A stretch of DNA of 20,173 bases, from contig JAQBUV010000045.1 of assembly GCA_027623815.1 (NCBI GenBank), positions 1 to 20,173 of the forward strand. The letters are read 5' to 3'. Of this stretch, positions 13,731 through 20,100 are shown in pieces. The position numbers and the translations under genes are program-made. Position 1 is the first letter of the stretch. Each line of letters begins with the position of its first letter. This DNA comes from Casp-Chloro-G3 sp002816715. GTDB lineage: Bacteria > Chloroflexota > Dehalococcoidia > Lucifugimonadales > UBA3495. The notes under the pieces were generated by a model. It worked only from the letters and a program-made list of their open reading frames with translations, was not told the origin of the DNA and did no database searches.

Positions 13731-14237
13731 ATGAATTGGGCCGAGATTATTGTACAGGCTTTGAAGAATTGGGACACTTCATTAATTGCTTATGTTCCCG
13801 ACATTTCCATCCATCAAGTGACCGGCCTGATCGACGCCGATCCTTTCTTTCACCTGGTCTCCTGTACCAGAGAAGAAGAGGCCATCGGCGTGGCGGTGGG
13901 GGCCTACGCCACCGGGCGCAACTCGGCGGTGTTCATGCAGTCCAGCGGATTTGGCAACAGCATCAACGCCCTGGCCAGCTTGTGCATCCCGGCCCGGACG
14001 CCAATACCGATGTTCATTAACCTGAGGGGCGGCCCCGGAGAATTCAACATCGCCCAGGTTGCCATGGGGCGCGCTACCCGCCCAATTATGGACCAGTTGG
14101 GGTTGGTCCACTTCACCCTGGACGATGACTACAAGATGGACAGGATTGTCGACGGCGCACTTAAGCTGTGCCACGCCAACCGACAGCCGGTGGCCGTCTG
14201 CCTGACTCAGTTGCTCCACGGAGGCAAACTTGCTTAG
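13731..14237 (+). CDS. ThDP enzyme alpha subunit (sulfopyruvate/phosphonopyruvate decarboxylase-type, PYR domain)
   Basis: 168 aa with AGGAGA before the ATG. It is the stand-alone pyrimidine-binding half of a split ThDP decarboxylase. The Glu that activates the thiamine ring lies in SCTREEEAIGVAVGAYATGR (E48-E50), followed by MQSSGFGNSINALASLCIPARTPIPMFINLRGG. This is the pattern of sulfopyruvate decarboxylase alpha (ComD) and phosphonopyruvate decarboxylase N-terminal domains. The catalysed reaction would be non-oxidative decarboxylation of a 3-substituted pyruvate to an aldehyde. The window has no other coenzyme M genes and no PEP mutase, so neither sulfopyruvate nor phosphonopyruvate is proven as substrate. 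It is divergent from the TAXI/CoA-transferase operon and overlaps the beta subunit gene by 8 bp. Confidence 0.88.
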   Translation: MNWAEIIVQALKNWDTSLIAYVPDISIHQVTGLIDADPFFHLVSCTREEEAIGVAVGAYATGRNSAVFMQSSGFGNSINALASLCIPARTPIPMFINLRGGPGEFNIAQVAMGRATRPIMDQLGLVHFTLDDDYKMDRIVDGALKLCHANRQPVAVCLTQLLHGGKLA

Positions 14238-14784
14238 GTTTGAAGCCACTCAACTGGTACTACGCCACGCCGGAAACCGCCCCATCGTCAGCAACCTTGG
14301 CCCAACTACCGACGAACTCTGGCATGCTGGTCATCGCGACCGAAACTTTTATACCTACGGCAACATGGGGCTTTGCTCGTCCATCGCCCTGGGCATGGCG
14401 GTTTCCACCGAAGAGCAGGTTATCTCTCTGGACGGCGACGGGTCGTTATTGATGAACCTGGGCACGATCGGCACCATTGGGCGGGAACAGCCCAAGAATC
14501 TGATCGTGATTGTGTGGGACAACGAGCAGTGGGGCCAGACCGGCCACCAGCCCAGCCACACCGCGATGGGCACCGATCTGGAGCAGGTCGCCCGGAGTTG
14601 CGGGATAGGCAACACCGAGACCGTGAGCGACCTGGAATCTCTGGAATCAGCCCTGCTGACGGCCCTGGAAAAGCCCGGCCCCTGGTTCATTGTCGCCAAG
14701 ATTCAAGAGGCCGAGTACATGCCGGTCGCGCCCATTGAGCCGGAGATGACCCTCTATCGGTTCCGCAACTCCTTCAAAGACTAG
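14230..14784 (+). CDS. ThDP enzyme beta subunit (sulfopyruvate decarboxylase-type, PP domain)
   Basis: 184 aa, starting at TTG 14230, which overlaps the alpha gene by 8 bp. GGAGG at 14220-14224 leaves a 5-nt spacer, which decides for this unusual start and indicates translational coupling. The diphosphate-binding motif begins GDGSLLMNL (69-77) and ends WDNEQ (96-100), the expected Gly-Asp-Gly...Asn Mg/ThDP site with D97-N98. GNMGLCSSIALGMA (44-57) and QTGHQPSHT are typical of ComE-like subunits. With the alpha subunit it forms an alpha-beta decarboxylase; both halves look complete. It ends 7 bp before the convergent uracil-DNA glycosylase gene, with no obvious terminator between them. Confidence 0.9.
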   Translation: MLRFEATQLVLRHAGNRPIVSNLGPTTDELWHAGHRDRNFYTYGNMGLCSSIALGMAVSTEEQVISLDGDGSLLMNLGTIGTIGREQPKNLIVIVWDNEQWGQTGHQPSHTAMGTDLEQVARSCGIGNTETVSDLESLESALLTALEKPGPWFIVAKIQEAEYMPVAPIEPEMTLYRFRNSFKD

Positions 14785-14791
14785 GCATTGC

Positions 14792-15478
14792 TCAGGAGTC
14801 GGACAATTTGCTCCGGGCCTTTTCGAAAACGGCGTCAAACATTGTCTGGGTCAGGCGTCCGGTCTGGGTGTTCTGCTGGCTGGGATGGTATGAACCGACG
14901 AGTATAGTGCCATCGCTCAAAGTGTAGTCCACATTGTGCCCGAATTTAGGTCTTGGCGAAGGTAACTCCAGACCGCGCGGCGTCAACGTGCTCAGGTAAG
15001 TATCGAAGCCAATCTTCCCCAGGGCAACCACTACCTTTACCTGGCTCAGCAACTGCAACTCGGCCAACAGGTAGGGCTGACAGTTGGCTAGCTCTTCCTT
15101 GAGGGGCTTGTTGGCCGGTGGAGCGCAGCGTAAAGCCGCCGTAATGTAGACGTCGTTGAGGGTCATGCCATCGTCAATGCGCTGGGAATCGGGGGAGCTG
15201 GCAAACCCAAACCGGTGCAGAGTACCGAAAACCCAGTCGCCGCTGCGGTCTCCGGTGAACATTCTTCCCGTGCGGTTGCCGCCGTGGGCCGCTGGGGCCA
15301 AGCCCATAATCAGCACCCTGGCGTTGGGGTCGCCAAAGGACGGCAAAGGCTTTCCCCAGTAGTCCCACTCCAGATACATGCGCCGCTTCTTCTGCGCCAC
15401 CGTCGTGCAGTGCTCCACCAGCCGGGGACACCGGGTGCAGGCAATAATGTTCTTTTGCAAATCCTGTATGGTCGGCAC
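14792..15478 (-). CDS. Uracil-DNA glycosylase, family 5 (UDGb type), 4Fe-4S
   Basis: 228 aa from GTG 15476-15478 (VPTIQDLQKNIIACTRCPRL), with GGGAGG 11 nt upstream. A longer frame reaches ATG 15634, but its extra 52 residues look non-coding and overlap the next gene's promoter and start. Motif A is GLAPAAHGGNRTGRMFTGD (59-77) and the C-terminal motif is HPSQQNTQTGRLT (198-210). Cluster cysteines are C14, C17, C118 and C133. The family-5 motif A lacks the polar residue of other UDGs, as known for the T. thermophilus UDGb enzyme, which removes uracil and also other deaminated bases. Role: base-excision repair of deaminated DNA. It is monocistronic and divergent from the alcohol dehydrogenase gene. 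The start is the least certain point. Confidence 0.92.
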   Translation of the reverse strand: MPTIQDLQKNIIACTRCPRLVEHCTTVAQKKRRMYLEWDYWGKPLPSFGDPNARVLIMGLAPAAHGGNRTGRMFTGDRSGDWVFGTLHRFGFASSPDSQRIDDGMTLNDVYITAALRCAPPANKPLKEELANCQPYLLAELQLLSQVKVVVALGKIGFDTYLSTLTPRGLELPSPRPKFGHNVDYTLSDGTILVGSYHPSQQNTQTGRLTQTMFDAVFEKARSKLSDS

Positions 15479-15557
15479 GAAGGCAGAGACCTCCCATTGG
15501 TAGTCAGGTGCGACTATACACCGGGGGTATGAGATGAACAAGGTACTGGGTTTTAGA

Positions 15558-15587
15558 TTGGCCCCAATGGCGCATCGGGGGTATAAT
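15558..15587 (+). promoter_or_regulatory. Putative promoter of the alcohol dehydrogenase gene
   Basis: TTGGCC (15558-15563), an 18-bp spacer, TATAAT (15582-15587, perfect). Transcription would start near 15594, about 43 nt before the ATG at 15637. Confidence 0.55.
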
Positions 15588-15636
15588 CCCAGATAACTCA
15601 GATAGTTATTCCGGTACATATTCAGAGGTGTCAAAC

Positions 15637-16734
15637 ATGAAAATCAAGGCGGCGGTGCTCTACGAAATCAACACCCCTCTCGTGGTAGAGACCCTGGACC
15701 TGGACGATCCCAAGGAGGGAGAGGTACTGGTGCGCTTGGCTTCGGCTGGCGTATGCCATTCCGACTACCATGTGATGAAGGGCGAGTGGAAAGCGCCCCT
15801 GCCGATGGTGCTGGGGCATGAAGCCGCCGGAATTGTGGAGAAGGTTGGCCCTGGGGTTAACTTGAGCAAGCCCGGCGATCATGTAATCCTGAACTTCCGA
15901 CCCAACTGCGGCTGGTGCCGCTATTGCGCCGTTGGGCGGCCCGTGCTGTGCAACGGCGCGGACACCGCCCGCTGGATGATGTTCGATGGCACTGCCCGGC
16001 TGCACAAGGGCAACCAGGACATATTCCATTTTGCCCGTACCGCCTCGTTTGCCGAGTATGTGGTGGTGCCCCAGTCCGGCGCAGTGCCGGTGCGGGATGA
16101 TATGCCTCTGGACAAAGCCTGTCTGATCGGCTGTTCGGTGATGACCGGTGTTGGGTCAGTGATCAACACCGCCAAGGTGGAACCCGGCAGCAGTGTGATG
16201 GTTATTGGCTGCGGCGGCGTGGGGCTGAACGTAATTCAGGGGGCGGTGCTGGCCGGGGCCGGGCGAATTATCGCGGTGGACATGCTGGAGAACAAGCTGG
16301 CCTACGCTCGCGAGTTTGGGGCCACCGACATCATCGATGCTAGTCACGGTGACACCGTCGCCCGCATCCGCGACATGACCAACGGCGGGGTTGACTATGC
16401 TTTTGAAGCCATTGGCAACTCTAAGACCATCCTGCAAGCCTATGAGTCCACCTGCCCGGGCGGAACGACTATAGTGGTGGGAATGGCGCCCGAGGACGAT
16501 GAACTTACCATTAGCGCGCTGTCCCTGCCCCGCATGGAGAAGACGATCAAGGGTACTTGGTACGGGTCGGCGCGGCCCTGGGTGGACCTGCCCAAGATGG
16601 TAGACTTGTACATGAGCGGCAAGCTTCAGGTCGATTCTCTGGTCAGCCGCACCTATCCGCTGGACGACATCAACATCGCCTACGACGCTCTGAGCAAGGG
16701 CGAAGTGGCCCGCAGTATCCTGCTCTACGATTAA
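15637..16734 (+). CDS. Zinc-dependent alcohol dehydrogenase (MDR superfamily, class III-like)
   Basis: 365 aa from ATG 15637, with AGAGGTG 6 nt upstream; an in-frame GTG at 15628 would add three residues and overlaps that site. Catalytic zinc ligands are C40 (AGVCHSDYH), H61-E62 (LGHEAAGIVE) and C166 (IGCSVMTG). Structural zinc is bound by C91, C94, C97 and C105 (CGWCRYC...C). The Rossmann motif GCGGVGLNVIQG (191-202) with D215 at the end of the second strand favours NAD over NADP. The layout matches the class III (formaldehyde/S-hydroxymethyl-glutathione) and related MDR alcohol dehydrogenases. The substrate is an unspecified alcohol or aldehyde. It could process the aldehyde made by the nearby ThDP decarboxylase; this is inference from proximity. 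Confidence 0.93.
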   Translation: MKIKAAVLYEINTPLVVETLDLDDPKEGEVLVRLASAGVCHSDYHVMKGEWKAPLPMVLGHEAAGIVEKVGPGVNLSKPGDHVILNFRPNCGWCRYCAVGRPVLCNGADTARWMMFDGTARLHKGNQDIFHFARTASFAEYVVVPQSGAVPVRDDMPLDKACLIGCSVMTGVGSVINTAKVEPGSSVMVIGCGGVGLNVIQGAVLAGAGRIIAVDMLENKLAYAREFGATDIIDASHGDTVARIRDMTNGGVDYAFEAIGNSKTILQAYESTCPGGTTIVVGMAPEDDELTISALSLPRMEKTIKGTWYGSARPWVDLPKMVDLYMSGKLQVDSLVSRTYPLDDINIAYDALSKGEVARSILLYD

Positions 16735-16768
16735 ACTGGTTTAGCCGACAGCAAAATTGCCAGCGATC

Positions 16769-16804
16769 GAAAGCCCCTCTCCATCAACATGAGGGGCTTT
16801 CTGG
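16769..16804 (+). terminator. Terminator-like hairpin after the alcohol dehydrogenase gene
   Basis: AAAGCCCCTC (16770-16779) and GAGGGGCTTT (16791-16800) form a 10-bp perfect stem with an 11-nt loop. The T-run is short (CTTTCT). It lies 36 bp after the stop and just before the Shine-Dalgarno of the YkgJ-type gene. Confidence 0.7.
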
Positions 16805-16816
16805 TGAAGGAGATGA

Positions 16817-17161
16817 ATGCCACCGCCACCCTACCTGATGTCGGGTTTGACCCCTGAATCTGCCAGCGACATTTGCATGAATCAATGTCGGGCGATGTGC
16901 TGTCGCGGCCCGCTGATTCTGACTCTGACCGAAGCAGAACTGCGGGCTTTTGAGCAGAACGCTTTGGCTCTGGGCGTTGCTCTGAAGGTAGGCAAATCCC
17001 CAGATGCTGGCGGCTGGGTCAAGTTTGCCGACCATGTTGGTGAATGCTGTCCAATGCTAGACCAGAGCACCTTCGCCTGTCGGGTCTACGCCGCCCGCCC
17101 GCAGCGGTGCCGCGACTTTCCAGAAAAGCTCACGCCCGGTTGTGCCATTTCTGGGGGTTAG
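16817..17161 (+). CDS. YkgJ-type cysteine-cluster protein (putative metal/Fe-S binding)
   Basis: 114 aa; AAGGAG 4 nt before the ATG supports this start (ATG 16838 is an alternative). The pattern C20-x3-C24-x3-C28-C29, then CC at 77-78, C88 and the end motif CRVYAARPQRCRDFP...C (C98, C109) is the YkgJ/UPF0153 signature, a family predicted to bind zinc or an Fe-S cluster and used in various maturation or repair contexts. No partner gene gives a role here. The protein is soluble, with no signal peptide. Its last 20 codons have a diverged copy 300 bp downstream (17411-17470). Transcription is probably independent of the alcohol dehydrogenase because a hairpin separates the two genes. Confidence 0.88.
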   Translation: MPPPPYLMSGLTPESASDICMNQCRAMCCRGPLILTLTEAELRAFEQNALALGVALKVGKSPDAGGWVKFADHVGECCPMLDQSTFACRVYAARPQRCRDFPEKLTPGCAISGG

Positions 17162-17190
17162 CGGACATGAATAACCGATATTATCCCCAA

Positions 17191-17397
17191 CTATTGCAAA
17201 TCCGAAATATCATCGGAATGGGAACCCCTCAAGACACAATGGCCGCACTTCCGGCAGACCGGGTGTAAATTGTTGTGCTGCGGGTGACGCAGTTTGCAGA
17301 AACCGGCATCACCATCCTGACACCTGGGGCATCCCTCACAATAACGACCGCCAGTGCTTTGCGATTGCTCGGTTTCTTTGTCGGTTACTGTAACCAT
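17191..17397 (-). CDS. Small Cys-rich protein, putative zinc ribbon
   Basis: 68 aa; AGGAAAGG lies just before the ATG at 17395-17397. Residues 20-54 hold seven Cys (C20, C23, C26, C34, C48, C51, C54) and three His (38, 41, 45), arranged as CEGCPRC-x7-C and CRKCGHC. This is the layout of a double-knuckle zinc-binding module. The ends (TDKETEQSQST, SHSDDISDLQ) are polar. I recognise no named family. It is inserted, antisense, between the YkgJ-type gene and the decayed copy of that gene's tail. The spacing of the Cys knuckles argues against a chance reading frame, but the length is short and the call moderate. Confidence 0.5.
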   Translation of the reverse strand: MVTVTDKETEQSQSTGGRYCEGCPRCQDGDAGFCKLRHPQHNNLHPVCRKCGHCVLRGSHSDDISDLQ

Positions 17398-17410
17398 GAA
17401 CCTTTCCTAG

Positions 17411-17470
17411 CAATATTGTGTCGACTTTCCAGAAAAACTTAAGCCGAGTTGTGCCATGTCGGGGTATTGA
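17411..17470 (+). pseudogene. Decayed duplicate of the 3' end of the YkgJ-type gene
   Basis: The frame reads QYCVDFPEKLKPSCAMSGY-stop, matching the YkgJ-type end QRCRDFPEKLTPGCAISGG-stop (about 13 of 19 residues identical). The nucleotide match is strongest in CGACTTTCCAGAAAA. An in-frame TAG sits just upstream and no start or N-terminal part exists. Differences concentrate at third positions in part, suggesting a fragment of a once-coding paralogue rather than a fresh duplication. Confidence 0.7.
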
Positions 17471-17473
17471 TAT

Positions 17474-17501
17474 AAGAAAAGACCACCGGATGTGGTGGTC
17501 T
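17474..17501 (-). terminator. Rho-independent terminator of tRNA-Pro
   Basis: On the minus strand: GACCACC (17494-17500), loop ACATCC, GGTGGTC (17481-17487), followed by TTTTCTTAT. It lies 35 bp after the tRNA-Pro 3' end. Confidence 0.85.
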
Positions 17502-17535
17502 AATCATGTTAGTTTCCGGTTCAAACTTTGCAATT

Positions 17536-17612
17536 TGGTCGGGGCGGTCGGATTTGAACCGACGACCCCCTACACCCCATGCAGGTGCGCTACCGTGCTG
17601 CGCCACGCCCCG
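17536..17612 (-). tRNA. tRNA-Pro(GGG)
   Basis: A full cloverleaf on the minus strand: acceptor CGGGGCG/CGCCCCG (7 bp), D-stem GCGC/GCGC, anticodon stem CCTGC/GTAGG with loop ATGGGGT (anticodon GGG), and T-arm GTCGG-TTCAAAT-CCGAC. The discriminator is A, and CCA is encoded (17536-17538). The C1-G72 pair and anticodon identify it as a bacterial tRNA-Pro that reads CCC/CCU. Confidence 0.96.
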
Positions 17613-17621
17613 ACTGCCAGT

Positions 17622-17650
17622 AGAATAGCATACCTGCTACTCAGCTACAA
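17622..17650 (-). promoter_or_regulatory. Putative promoter of tRNA-Pro
   Basis: On the minus strand: TTGTAG (17645-17650), a 17-bp spacer, TATTCT (17622-17627). The start would be near 17615, a few bases before the mature tRNA 5' end. Confidence 0.55.
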
Positions 17651-17677
17651 GTAGGGTTTTGGCTAAGCCTCAGGTAG

Positions 17678-17697
17678 CGCCGGGTTTCAACCCGGCG
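17678..17697. repeat. Palindrome CGCCGGGTT-TC-AACCCGGCG
   Basis: A 9-bp perfect inverted repeat with a 2-nt centre, 30 bp after the stop of the luciferase-like gene. No T-run follows on either strand. It may be a small dispersed palindrome of the kind also seen at 13671-13700, or a transcript 3'-end hairpin. Confidence 0.6.
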
Positions 17698-17726
17698 TCA
17701 ACCAATTCCTGCAAACATTATGGGCT

Positions 17727-18872
17727 TTAGTCTTGCTTGACGGCGGGAATGACCTTGGTGCCCAGCAGTTCAATGGAGCGCATCACCGCTTCATGAGGCA
17801 TGTCGCCTTCGTTGCCGTAGAGCAGCAGGTAGCCGGGATCCAGGGTTTCCCGGACATAGCGCAACTTTTTGATCACGGTTTCCGGACTGCCAACAATAAT
17901 GTTGTGCGCGTCTTGCAAGTCTTCGTAGGACATGCGTTTGCCCATTGTTCCGGTGCCGATCAGAGGGCGAGACATTTTGATGCGCAGGGCTTCTCTGGAC
18001 TGATACCCCGGCGGGTCGTTGAACTCCACCGGACCGCGATTGCGGTGGTCCTCGGTCCAGAGGAAGGTGCGTCCAATTTCCTGGGCTTGTTCGTCGGTAT
18101 CGGCCACCAGACAACGCATCAGATACCCGAAATGCTGCGGGCCGGGGTCAAAGCCGACTTCGTGGGCAGTCTCGAAGTAAATCTGCTTTAGCTGTTTGGT
18201 CAAGTCCAGCAGCGAACCCAAGTTCATGTAGGGGTATTGGTGCTGGGCGGCCCAGATCACGCTCTCCGGGCTGCCGGTGCCGGGGAACCACACCGCAGGA
18301 TGGGGCTTCTGCATTGGCACCACCCAGGGATTGACCATGCGGTGGGGGAAGTAACGGCCTTCCCAGCGGAAAGGCCCTGGCTCGGTCCAGCATTTTACGA
18401 TCAGGTCGTGGGCCTCTTCAAATCGGTCACGGTTCTCGGTGGGACTGATTCCCGCGTGCAGGGTCTCGACGGCGGTGCCCCGCACGAATCCGGAAATGAT
18501 GCGGCCACCGGAGATGCAGTCCAGCATGGCGATTTCTTCAGCCATCTTCACCGGGTCATTAACCGCGATTACGTTGCCCAGCATGGCAATCTTGGCTCGC
18601 TTGGTCACTTTGGTTAATACAGCGGCGTCAATGTTTACCGATGGCTTCATGCACCAGTAAGCTGAATGGTGCTCGTTTGACATAATGCCATCAAAGCCCA
18701 CTTCGTCGGCCAGGGCGTACTGGTCGTGGTAATTGTTGTAGAGGACGTGAGCCTTTTCTGGGTCGAAGTTGGTATTTGGAAAGTGCATTCTCCCGGACTC
18801 ATAAGGCTCCAGGTCTTGCGACGTTACGTGTCCGTAGGGTTGCTCGGAAAACCAGAATACTTCGGTTGACAT
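17727..18872 (-). CDS. Luciferase-like (LLM class) flavin-dependent oxidoreductase
   Basis: 381 aa, ATG 18870-18872 with AAAGGAG upstream. TIM-barrel LLM features: EVFWFSEQPYGHV at the N-terminus, LADEVGFDGIMSNEHHSAYW (54-73) with the EHH motif, then ISGGRIISGFVRGTAVET (120-137) and FPGTGSPESVIWAAQ (200-214), and a C-terminal IIVGSPETVIKKL (substrate-loop region). The family uses reduced FMN or F420 and includes alkanesulfonate monooxygenases and bacterial luciferases. The length and the NEHH...GGR pattern fit the FMN-using LLM group, but the cofactor is not certain. It forms an operon with the alpha/beta hydrolase (upstream, 25-bp gap). The flavin reductase at 10585 is a candidate electron partner. 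Confidence 0.93.
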   Translation of the reverse strand: MSTEVFWFSEQPYGHVTSQDLEPYESGRMHFPNTNFDPEKAHVLYNNYHDQYALADEVGFDGIMSNEHHSAYWCMKPSVNIDAAVLTKVTKRAKIAMLGNVIAVNDPVKMAEEIAMLDCISGGRIISGFVRGTAVETLHAGISPTENRDRFEEAHDLIVKCWTEPGPFRWEGRYFPHRMVNPWVVPMQKPHPAVWFPGTGSPESVIWAAQHQYPYMNLGSLLDLTKQLKQIYFETAHEVGFDPGPQHFGYLMRCLVADTDEQAQEIGRTFLWTEDHRNRGPVEFNDPPGYQSREALRIKMSRPLIGTGTMGKRMSYEDLQDAHNIIVGSPETVIKKLRYVRETLDPGYLLLYGNEGDMPHEAVMRSIELLGTKVIPAVKQD

Positions 18873-18897
18873 GGCCGCTCCTTTCAGTTGGGTAACT

Positions 18898-19695
18898 CTA
18901 GCCCAGCTTGGACAAAAATTCAGTCACCGCGCTCACAAATTCCTGAGGCTTTTCCACTGCCGGGGAGTGGCCGCAGTTATCGATGATCTTCAAGGTGGAG
19001 TTGGGGATCGCCTGCCGGTATATTTCGGCGCATTCCACCGGAATTATGGCGTCCTGCTTCCCCCAGACGATTAAAGTTGGCGTTGCGACCTTGCTCAGAT
19101 AGTTGGGCAGGCTCAAGTTATGCAAGTAGGGACGCCAGCAGAGACGGGAGGCCATCTCCCGGTTGGAGTGCTCCCCAATTTGCTCTTCCGGTGTCAGTTG
19201 CCTGGTGTACTGGTCGTAGTTAGTCACTTGCGTCGGGTCATAGAATCGCTGCTTCAGCCGGGTCTCGGCTGAGACCATGAAGATTTCGGCAATCTCGCCG
19301 ATTTCGGGTTTGACGCCCGCGGCATCCACCAGAATCAACGCTTTCAGGTTGTGGCTGCACATGGCGGCCATCTCGGCGGCAATCCAGCCGCCCATCGACG
19401 ATCCCATCAGGGTGTACTGATCAAGTCCCAGCTTTTGGGCCATCTCCAGGTTGAAGTGGCAGACATCGTTGATGGTGTAGACCCAGTCCGGTCGTTCAGT
19501 GCCGTTGAAGCCAGGCTGAGAAGGGACATACACCGTGTAGCTTTTGGACAGTTCCTCGTGGTAGGCTTGCCAGCCTGAGTTGCCGCCAGCGCCGTGCAAG
19601 AACAACAGCGCCGGGCCGGAACCACCGGAGAAAAGTTCTACCTCGGTATTGCCGACGGTTACCTTGGTCTTGTTTCCGCCTTGCGTCATAGTCAT
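18898..19695 (-). CDS. Alpha/beta-fold hydrolase
   Basis: 265 aa, ATG 19693-19695 with GGGGTAAG upstream; an internal ATG two codons later is an alternative. The oxyanion motif is LFLHGAGGNSGW (31-42), the nucleophile S100 (GSSMGGW), the acid D215 (WGKQDAIIP) and the base H243 (NCGHSPAVEKP). This matches the meta-cleavage-product hydrolase/haloperoxidase-like branch of alpha/beta hydrolases. It is the first gene of an operon with the LLM monooxygenase 25 bp downstream. The pair suggests oxygenation followed by ester or C-C bond hydrolysis of an organic substrate. This is inference; the substrate is unknown. No signal peptide. Confidence 0.93.
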   Translation of the reverse strand: MTMTQGGNKTKVTVGNTEVELFSGGSGPALLFLHGAGGNSGWQAYHEELSKSYTVYVPSQPGFNGTERPDWVYTINDVCHFNLEMAQKLGLDQYTLMGSSMGGWIAAEMAAMCSHNLKALILVDAAGVKPEIGEIAEIFMVSAETRLKQRFYDPTQVTNYDQYTRQLTPEEQIGEHSNREMASRLCWRPYLHNLSLPNYLSKVATPTLIVWGKQDAIIPVECAEIYRQAIPNSTLKIIDNCGHSPAVEKPQEFVSAVTEFLSKLG

Positions 19696-19831
19696 TTTGC
19701 TTACCCCAGTTTGATGGTTTTGTTAATGAGGGTATTCAAGCAGGCGGTAGATGTCTGGAGGGTGCCTGCGGAGATGTCCTGATTCTGGTACAAAAGCTAG
19801 ACATTGTCAAGCTGAATGAGATGCGGTCACC

Positions 19832-19860
19832 TTGACATGTGACAGGCGGGTTAATACTAT
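19832..19860 (+). promoter_or_regulatory. Strong promoter of tRNA-Gln
   Basis: TTGACA (19832-19837, perfect), a 17-bp spacer, TACTAT (19855-19860). The start would lie near 19867, about 8 nt before the tRNA. It is in the gap 19696-19874, in which I see nothing else. Confidence 0.65.
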
Positions 19861-19874
19861 AGATGTTGCTCCAA

Positions 19875-19948
19875 TGGGGATTAGTCCAGTGGTAGGACGC
19901 CTGACTCTGGCTCAGGAAGCACAGGTTCGACCCCTGTATCCCCAGCCA
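19875..19948 (+). tRNA. tRNA-Gln(CTG)
   Basis: Cloverleaf: acceptor TGGGGAT/ATCCCCA, D-stem GTCC/GGAC with loop AGTGGTA, anticodon stem CCTGA/TCAGG with loop CTCTGGC (anticodon CTG), and T-arm ACAGG-TTCGACC-CCTGT. Discriminator G is followed by an encoded CCA (19946-19948). The weak T1-A72 pair and G73 are tRNA-Gln identity elements. Confidence 0.96.
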
Positions 19949-20037
19949 ACCCTCTTCCTCCCCCATTATTGTGAATTAACGGTATTGTCGCGCCTGAATC
20001 GCGGCAGTATATGGATCGGGTAATCAAGTAAAAAAAG

Positions 20038-20053
20038 GGATAACCGTTTATCC
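20038..20053. repeat. Short hairpin GGGATAA-CC-GTTTATCCC
   Basis: GGGATAA and TTATCCC pair around a short loop, between tRNA-Gln and the larger terminator. It follows an A-run, so on the minus strand it reads as a stem followed by TTTTTTT, a terminator for minus-strand transcription entering from the right. Confidence 0.5.
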
Positions 20054-20060
20054 CAAATGA

Positions 20061-20100
20061 GCACCACCCCGGGACCAAGTCCCGGGGTGGTGCTTTTGTT
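20061..20100 (+). terminator. Strong Rho-independent terminator after tRNA-Gln
   Basis: GCACCACCCCGGGAC (20061-20075), loop CAA, GTCCCGGGGTGGTGC (20079-20093): a 15-bp perfect stem followed by TTTTGTT. It lies about 110 bp after the tRNA. Beyond it, 20101-20173 shows no gene I can support. Confidence 0.9.

Noticed and set aside
15479..15634. N-terminal extension of the uracil-DNA glycosylase to the ATG at 15634
   Set aside because: The extra 52 residues have no family similarity that I can see, and overlap the alcohol dehydrogenase promoter and start.
17418..17654. 78-codon plus-strand frame overlapping tRNA-Pro
   Set aside because: It reads through the tRNA gene antisense and the terminator. 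Its VGAVGFEPTTP-type translation is the known artefact of translating a tRNA gene.
19736..20078. Minus-strand frames reading GEEEGWLGIQGSN or GDTGVEPVLPEPESG over tRNA-Gln
   Set aside because: Classic spurious translations of a tRNA gene antisense strand.
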